DNA of 18,759 bases from Propionibacteriaceae bacterium (lineage in GTDB: Bacteria; Actinomycetota; Actinomycetes; Propionibacteriales; Propionibacteriaceae): contig CAJPNZ010000059.1 of assembly GCA_905372155.1 (NCBI GenBank), positions 1-18,759 on the forward strand. Direction: 5' to 3'. A program made the translations under genes and the position numbers. Under the pieces are notes generated by a model that saw only the letters and a program-made list of their open reading frames with translations, was not told where the DNA came from and did not search any database. Every line of letters begins with the position of its first letter. Position 1 is the stretch's first letter. Below, in pieces: positions 14,263 through 18,759 of the stretch.

Positions 14263-15975
14263 TCAGCCGACGATGTCCTCCGCGGCCATGCGGGCGGCCG
14301 AGGCGGCGGCGTCGGTGGGCTGCTCCTCGGCGGCCAGTTCGGCGGCGATCCGCTCCCGGTAGTTCGACTTCTCCTGCTCCAGGCGGGCCTCGTCCCAACC
14401 GAGGACTGCGGCTGCGATCTCGGCCACCTCGTCGACGGCGGCGCCGCCGCGGTCGCGGGCCTCGGAGTTGAGGCGTACCCGGGAAACGAGGATGTCCTCC
14501 AGGTGCAGGGCGCCCTCGACCGCGCAGGCGCGGTGGACCTCGGCGCGCAGGAACTGCGGGGCCGCCTCGAGGGGTTTGCCGAGGCTCGGGTCCTCGTCGA
14601 TCGCGGCGAACAGGTCGGGCAGTTCGGAGCCGTAACGGCGCACCAGGTGGTGCAGCCGGTCGGCGTCGAAACCGTATTTCACGCCCAGGCGGCGCGCCTG
14701 GTTCTCCACCGCGTCGAAACCTTCGGCGCCCAGCAGCGGCAGCTGCGCCGTCACCGAGGGCCGCGCCTTCGCGAGGGACTTCCCCAGGGCGAAGTTGACG
14801 GCGTCCTCGGCCATCACCCGGTAGGTGGTGAGCTTGCCGCCGGCAATGGCCACCATGCCCGGGATCACCTCGGTGACGGTGTGTTCGCGCGAGACCTTCG
14901 TCGACTTCGACTCGTCGAGCACCTTCGGCTGGAGCAGCGGCCGCAGCCCGGCGTAGGTGCCGATGATGTCGTCGCGGGTCAGCGGCGGATCGAGGACCTC
15001 GTTGGCGTGATCCAGCACGTAGTCGATGTCCTCGGAGGTCGGCACGGGGTGTTTGAGCTGTTCGTGCCAGGCGGTGTCGGTGGTGCCGATCACCCAGTAG
15101 TGCTGCCACGGGATGATGAACAGCACCGACTTCTCGGTGCGCAGGAACAAGCCAGTGGTGGCCTTGAGGCGTTCGCGCGGGATGACGATGTGGATTCCCT
15201 TGCTGGTGAGCACCTTCAGCCCCCCGGTGCCGCCCGCGAGGTCCTGGGTCTGTTCGGTCCACACGCCGGTGGCGTTGATGATCCGGTCGGCCTCGATGGT
15301 GAACTCGTTGCCGTTCTCCAGGTCGACGGCCTTGACCCCGCAGGCCCGGCCGCGCCCATCCTTGAGGACCTCGGTGACCTTGACGCGGCTGGCGGCGGCG
15401 GCCCCGTACTTGACGGCGGTGCGGATCAGCGTGATCACGAGGCGGGCGTCGTCGACGCGGGCGTCGTAGAACTCGATGGCGCCGACGAGGGCGTTGCGTT
15501 TGATCTCGGGGAAGCGCCGCATGGCCCCGGCCTTGCTGAGGTGGCGCTGGATCGGCACGGTCTTGCGGCCCTTGGAGCCGATGCGCGCGAGGGCGTCGTA
15601 CATGCCGACGCCGACCGCGGAGTAGGCGCGCTCGATGACGGGGGTTTTCAGGGGCCACAGGAAGGGCTGCGCCTCGACGAGGTGCGGGGCGATCGTGGTC
15701 AGCAGCCGACCGCGTTCCCTGAGGGCCTCGGCCACCAGCTTGAAATCGAGGTTGTAGAGGTAGCGGAGCCCGCCGTGCACCAGCCGGGAGGACCGCGACG
15801 ACGTGCCGGCGGCCCAGTCCTGGGCGTCCACGACGGCGGTGCTCAGGCCGCGCGCCGCGGCGTCGAGAGCGATCCCCGCCCCGGTGACACCGCCGCCGAT
15901 GACGAGGACATCGAATTTCTGGGAGGTCATGGCCTCAAGGGAGGTGGCACGCTGTTCCTGGGACAGGACTGTCAT
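14263..15975 (-). CDS. glpD: Aerobic glycerol-3-phosphate dehydrogenase (FAD)
   Basis: This membrane-associated flavoenzyme oxidises glycerol-3-phosphate to dihydroxyacetone phosphate and passes electrons to the quinone pool. The 570-residue product has an N-terminal FAD motif (IGGGVTGAG at 26-34), the second signature DWAAGTSSRSSRLVHGGLRYL, the FAD-domain GVWTEQTQDL and IPGMVAIAGGKLTTYRVMAE, and the GlpD C-terminal domain with RRYG, HRACAVEGALHLEDILVSR and RLNSEARDRGGAA. The length is normal. I start at ATG 15975 because AAGGAG lies seven bases before it; the frame stays open to 16071 but that extension has no coding look. No other glp genes are in the window. Dyads at 16015-16051 suggest control by a repressor. 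Confidence 0.95.
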   Translation of the reverse strand: MTVLSQEQRATSLEAMTSQKFDVLVIGGGVTGAGIALDAAARGLSTAVVDAQDWAAGTSSRSSRLVHGGLRYLYNLDFKLVAEALRERGRLLTTIAPHLVEAQPFLWPLKTPVIERAYSAVGVGMYDALARIGSKGRKTVPIQRHLSKAGAMRRFPEIKRNALVGAIEFYDARVDDARLVITLIRTAVKYGAAAASRVKVTEVLKDGRGRACGVKAVDLENGNEFTIEADRIINATGVWTEQTQDLAGGTGGLKVLTSKGIHIVIPRERLKATTGLFLRTEKSVLFIIPWQHYWVIGTTDTAWHEQLKHPVPTSEDIDYVLDHANEVLDPPLTRDDIIGTYAGLRPLLQPKVLDESKSTKVSREHTVTEVIPGMVAIAGGKLTTYRVMAEDAVNFALGKSLAKARPSVTAQLPLLGAEGFDAVENQARRLGVKYGFDADRLHHLVRRYGSELPDLFAAIDEDPSLGKPLEAAPQFLRAEVHRACAVEGALHLEDILVSRVRLNSEARDRGGAAVDEVAEIAAAVLGWDEARLEQEKSNYRERIAAELAAEEQPTDAAASAARMAAEDIVG

Positions 15976-16014
15976 GTGAGGACTCCTTCGCTCGATGACC
16001 CCAGCCTCCCTCCT

Positions 16015-16051
16015 TGCACGAACGTTCACAACCCGGTTGCACATTCGTGCA
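16015..16051. promoter_or_regulatory. Dyad elements upstream of glpD
   Basis: TGCACGAA (16015-16022) and TTCGTGCA (16044-16051) are perfect inverted repeats 21 bases apart. Inside lie GAACGTTC, itself a palindrome, and TGCAC-ATTC-GTGCA (16038-16051), a perfect 5-4-5 dyad. They lie 40-76 bases before the glpD start, where a repressor would block transcription. No promoter boxes are clear, and the regulator is unknown. Confidence 0.5.
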
Positions 16052-16095
16052 CACCCGTTGGTTTCCGACACGGCGCGCGTGCAAGGACGCCGAAT

Positions 16096-16779
16096 TCATC
16101 CCGGATGCCCCGCGACCACTCGGCCGTCGCGCAGCTCAAGGACCTCGTCGGCGCGCGAGATCAGCAGCGGGTCGTGGGTGGCCACCACGGTCGCGGTGCC
16201 GCGGATCCGGGTCACCTCGAGGATCAGGTCCATGATCCGCTCCGCGGTCTCGGAGTCGAGCTGCCCGGTCGGTTCGTCGGCGATGAGCACCTCGGGGCGC
16301 GCCACCAGGGCCCGCGCCACCCCGACCCGCTGCTGCTGCCCGCCGGACAGCTCCCCCGGCCGCTGCCCGGCGTGACGGGTCAGACCCACCAGTTCGAGGA
16401 CCTCCGCCACCCGTTCGTCGCGTTGCCCGCGTTCCATGCGGCGCAGCCGGAGCGGCACCTCGACGTTCTCGGCCGCGGACAGCACGGGGATCAGCCCGAA
16501 GTTCTGGAAGACGTAGCCGATGCGGTCGCGCCTGGCGGCGGCCAGTTCGGCCTCGGACAGTTCCGACAGGACGTCGTCGCCGAGCAGCACCCGCCCGCTG
16601 GTGGGGCGGTCCAGGCCCCCGAGGAGGTTCAGCAGCGTCGTCTTGCCGGAACCCGACGGGCCCCGCACCACGGTGAGACGCCCGGCCCTCACCTCGACGT
16701 CCACGCCGGCCAGGGCCTCCACCGCGGTCTGCCCTGAACCGTATCTGCGTCCCAGCCCGACGCCCCTGAGCACGCTCAT
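16096..16779 (-). CDS. ABC transporter ATP-binding protein (LolD/MacB-type)
   Basis: This 227-residue ATPase has Walker A GPSGSGKT (40-47), Q-loop Gln92, signature LSGGQQQRV (144-152), Walker B VLIADEPT (164-171) and the switch His202 in ATHD. The LNLLGGLDRPTSG and DEPTGQLDSETAERIMDLI stretches are typical of the MacB/LolD/FtsE group, which works with FtsX-type permeases. The start is ATG 16779, which overlaps the stop of the preceding ATPase gene (ATGA); longer frames upstream are shadows. It is the last gene of the operon in the window, after a permease and another ATPase, so the transporter may be a heterodimer with two distinct ATPases. Substrate unknown; export of a lipid, peptide or drug is typical. 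Confidence 0.95.
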   Translation of the reverse strand: MSVLRGVGLGRRYGSGQTAVEALAGVDVEVRAGRLTVVRGPSGSGKTTLLNLLGGLDRPTSGRVLLGDDVLSELSEAELAAARRDRIGYVFQNFGLIPVLSAAENVEVPLRLRRMERGQRDERVAEVLELVGLTRHAGQRPGELSGGQQQRVGVARALVARPEVLIADEPTGQLDSETAERIMDLILEVTRIRGTATVVATHDPLLISRADEVLELRDGRVVAGHPG

Positions 16780-17642
16780 CGGTCCTCTCCTCGCCGCACT
16801 GTGATGTGGTCCTCCTCGCCGAGGATCCGCACCCGGTCCCTCAACCCGAGGCGGATCACGTGTTCCTGCGGGATCTGGATGCGCCCCGCCCGGTCGATCA
16901 CGGTGTACTCCTCGGCTAGGGTGCTCTCCCGGCCGTCCGGGCCGGTGATCCTGCGGCGGATCACCTCGGTGGAGGTGCGGCCGTCGCGGATGGCGACGGT
17001 GCGGCGCACGTGGGAGCTGACGCCCCGGTCGTGGGTGACGATCAGCACCGTGGTGCCGAGGTTCTCCGCGGCCCGGCGCATCGCCTCGAGGACCTGCGCG
17101 GAGTTCTCCTGGTCCAGTTCCCCGGTCGGTTCGTCGGCGAGCAGCACCCGGGGGTCGTTGGCCAGCGCCGCGGCGATGGCGACCCGTTGCTGCTGCCCGC
17201 CGGACAGCTGCGCGGGACGCCGGTCGGCGCATCCCGAAACGCCCAGCAGCCCCAGGAGTTCCCGCACCCGCCCGTCCCGCTCCCGGCGGCCCGCGATGAC
17301 CATGGGCAGGGCGACGTTCTCGGCGGCGCTCAGGTAGGGCAGCAGGTTGCTGGAGGTCCGTTGCCGGACGAACCCGGTCACGTGCCGCTGGTAGTCGACC
17401 CGCTGGGCGCGGTTCATGGTGGTCAGCTCCACCCCGGCGACACGCGCCCGCCCTCCGGTGGGCCGGTCGTTGCCGGACAGGATTCCCAGCAGCGTCGACT
17501 TGCCCGACCCGGAGGCCCCCACCAGCGCCACCACGTCGCCCTCGTCGATGCTCAGGTTGAGGCCCTGCAGCGCCTGCACCTCGATCCCGTCGATCGAGTA
17601 GATGCGCACCAGGTCCTCGCACCAGATCTGTGGAACGTTCAT
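16776..17642 (-). CDS. ABC transporter ATP-binding protein with AbrB-like C-terminal tail
   Basis: This 288-residue protein has a normal ATPase core: Walker A GASGSGKS (42-49), Q-loop Gln94, LSGGQQQRV (146-154), Walker B VLLADEPT (166-173), switch His204. It is about 60 residues longer than its neighbour because of a C-terminal extension. After a linker (ITGPDGRESTLAEEY), residues 246-285 read TVIDRAGRIQIPQEHVIRLG then LRDRVRILGEEDHITVRR, which has the pattern of an AbrB/SpoVT/MazE swapped-hairpin domain (xRIxIPxxxxxxLGLxxRVxxxxEDxxIxVRR). I recall similar tails on other actinobacterial ATPases. The ATG at 17642 overlaps the permease stop (ATGA). The tail may dimerise or bind the partner ATPase; DNA binding is only a possibility. 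Confidence 0.93.
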   Translation of the reverse strand: MNVPQIWCEDLVRIYSIDGIEVQALQGLNLSIDEGDVVALVGASGSGKSTLLGILSGNDRPTGGRARVAGVELTTMNRAQRVDYQRHVTGFVRQRTSSNLLPYLSAAENVALPMVIAGRRERDGRVRELLGLLGVSGCADRRPAQLSGGQQQRVAIAAALANDPRVLLADEPTGELDQENSAQVLEAMRRAAENLGTTVLIVTHDRGVSSHVRRTVAIRDGRTSTEVIRRRITGPDGRESTLAEEYTVIDRAGRIQIPQEHVIRLGLRDRVRILGEEDHITVRRGEDR

Positions 17643-18759
17643 TCTTCCTCCCCGATTCGCAGCACCCTGCTCAAACTGGCCCGCCCGGCCGCCCGGGCGC
17701 TCATCACGACCGCCGCCGCTGCGCCGCACACCAGCGCCGCCACCACCGCTGCCAGGGCGACGAGGTCCGGGTGCCAGGCGGGCCGGTGGTTTCCCGTGGT
17801 CAATCCGCTGAGGTCGAGGCAGGACACCAGCAGCCATCCGGTCCCGAGTCCCAGGCCGACCCCGAGGCTCAGCGCCACCCCGACCAGCGGCCCCAGTTCC
17901 CAGACAGTGACGCCCCGGGCCTGTTCACCGGTGGCGCCCATGGTGCGGAGCACCGCCAGCAGCCGCAGCCGGTCGGGACCGCCCATCACCTGGACCAGCA
18001 GCACCGCCGCGACCGCTAAGACACCGGCCAGCGCACCGGAGACGGCGAAGATGCGTTGCAGCAGCGACAGGGCCGGGTGAGCCGCCACCGCGGCCAGGCC
18101 GTCGGCCGCGGTCAGCACCTGGGCGTAGGGTTCCAGCTCCTGCAGCTGGGCCGCGATGACCGCGGGATCGGCCCCGGGCCCGGTGGCCACCAGCAGGATC
18201 GTCGGGGAGCCCGGGCTGCCCCGCCACTGGTCGGTCCTGGCCAGCGCCCAGTCGCCGGTCTCGCCGGCCCCGGGCAGCGCGGGCAGCGATCCGACCAGCC
18301 GCGCCCTGCCCAGCTCCGCCAGGGTCGCGGTGCCCCTCCCGATGCCCTCGCTGGTCAGCATCTTCGGTTCGCCGTCCTCCCAGAACTCCCTGGGCGGTTG
18401 CGTGTCGATGCCCTGGGCCCAGACCCGCGCGAGTTCGGGTTCGGCCAGCCACAGCCTCACGTCGTGGCCCTTGAGGTCGCGCTGGTTCCCCGTGAAGAAC
18501 AGCCTCCCGGCGGCCACCACCCCGTCGATGGCCCGCACCTTCGCCAGCAGGTCGTCGGTGATGCGCGGCCCCGACAGTTTCACGGCCGCCCCGACGTCCT
18601 GCCAGACCGCAGCCCGGGCGCCGTGGGAGACGGTGCCGAACAGGCCGACGCCGGCCACCGCGACGGCGGCTCCGAGCACCACCGCCATGGCGGGAACCCC
18701 ACCAGCCGCGGGGGCGCGCAGCGCGCGGGTCGCCCCCAGGAACCCCGTCAGCCCCGGGC
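17639..18759 (-). CDS. FtsX-type ABC transporter permease, partial at 5' end
   Basis: The reading frame is open to the window edge, so the N-terminal part is missing; about 372 residues are visible. From the edge: FLGATRALRAP and a membrane helix AVVLGAAVAVAGVGLFGTV; a long extracytoplasmic region (about 45-220); then three hydrophobic segments, with the conserved cytoplasmic loop RLRLLAVLRTMGATGEQARGVTVWEL between the first two. The last segment ends in AARAAGRASLSRVLRIGEEE. This is the second half of an FtsX/MacB-type permease, probably with a first FtsX half outside the window. An ATG at 18688 is internal and unlikely to be the start. It overlaps the next ATPase gene by ATGA. Confidence 0.9.
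   Translation of the reverse strand, partial: PGLTGFLGATRALRAPAAGGVPAMAVVLGAAVAVAGVGLFGTVSHGARAAVWQDVGAAVKLSGPRITDDLLAKVRAIDGVVAAGRLFFTGNQRDLKGHDVRLWLAEPELARVWAQGIDTQPPREFWEDGEPKMLTSEGIGRGTATLAELGRARLVGSLPALPGAGETGDWALARTDQWRGSPGSPTILLVATGPGADPAVIAAQLQELEPYAQVLTAADGLAAVAAHPALSLLQRIFAVSGALAGVLAVAAVLLVQVMGGPDRLRLLAVLRTMGATGEQARGVTVWELGPLVGVALSLGVGLGLGTGWLLVSCLDLSGLTTGNHRPAWHPDLVALAAVVAALVCGAAAAVVMSARAAGRASLSRVLRIGEEE

Noticed and set aside
15976..16071. N-terminal extension of GlpD to 16071
   Set aside because: The extra 32 residues are Cys/Arg-rich and unlike GlpD proteins, they cover the dyad region, and the ATG at 15975 has a good AAGGAG seven bases upstream.
14170..16737. 855-codon plus-strand frame opposite glpD and an ABC ATPase
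   Set aside because: Both minus-strand genes have full sets of family motifs; this long frame results from codon bias on the opposite strand.
16096..17622. 508-codon minus-strand frame that would fuse the two ATPases
   Set aside because: Only the part from 16779 down is an ATPase; upstream the frame is a shifted reading of the other ATPase gene. The ATGA overlap at 16776-16779 shows two separate genes.

Overview
This window is GC-rich, with G/C-biased codons, many short ATGA overlaps and several starts preceded by a TANNNT box only 6-8 bases upstream (probable leaderless transcripts). Together with the gene content (MbtH-dependent NRPS, a short 'DLW' membrane peptide, actinobacterial-type ABC ATPases, a NarL-type two-component pair), this points to a high-GC actinobacterium, possibly Propionibacteriaceae. 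The taxon is an inference.

Layout. (1) 1-3846, minus: an MbtH-like gene followed by the 5' part of a nonribosomal peptide synthetase (A-PCP-C-partial A), which leaves the window at base 1. (2) 3847-5056: a 1.2 kb stretch of lower GC with no gene I can defend; it probably holds the promoter of the NRPS operon and may hold a decayed gene. (3) 5057-5653, plus: a TetR-family regulator, divergent from the NRPS and a candidate controller of it. (4) 5784-10392: two minus-strand paralogues of an uncharacterised, DUF1444/YtpQ-like family bracket four plus-strand genes. These are a four-helix membrane protein with its overlapping winged-helix regulator, and a metallo-beta-lactamase-fold hydrolase overlapping an uncharacterised actinobacterial protein. 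(5) 10422-10496: a large nested inverted repeat holding a good intrinsic terminator for the minus strand. (6) 10513-12080: a YnfA/UPF0060 membrane protein, a GalE-like epimerase and a 41-residue membrane peptide. (7) 12208-14059: a sensor histidine kinase and NarL/LuxR response regulator pair. (8) 14060-14262: intergenic repeats built on GGTTGAGCCGG plus an inverted repeat between convergent genes. (9) 14263-15975: aerobic glycerol-3-phosphate dehydrogenase (GlpD), with dyad sequences upstream. (10) 16096-18759: a three-gene ABC exporter operon (FtsX-type permease cut by the window edge, an ATPase with an AbrB-like C-terminal tail, a second ATPase), joined by two ATGA overlaps.

The NRPS, MbtH-like and TetR genes form the edge of a specialised-metabolite cluster; its product cannot be deduced from this part. 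The rest is chromosomal housekeeping, signalling and transport. The least explained items are the paralogue-bracketed cassette, the nested hairpin, the 1.2 kb low-GC stretch and the AbrB-like tail on the ABC ATPase. I see no CRISPR array, transposase, tRNA or rRNA. No clearly new system is demonstrated.
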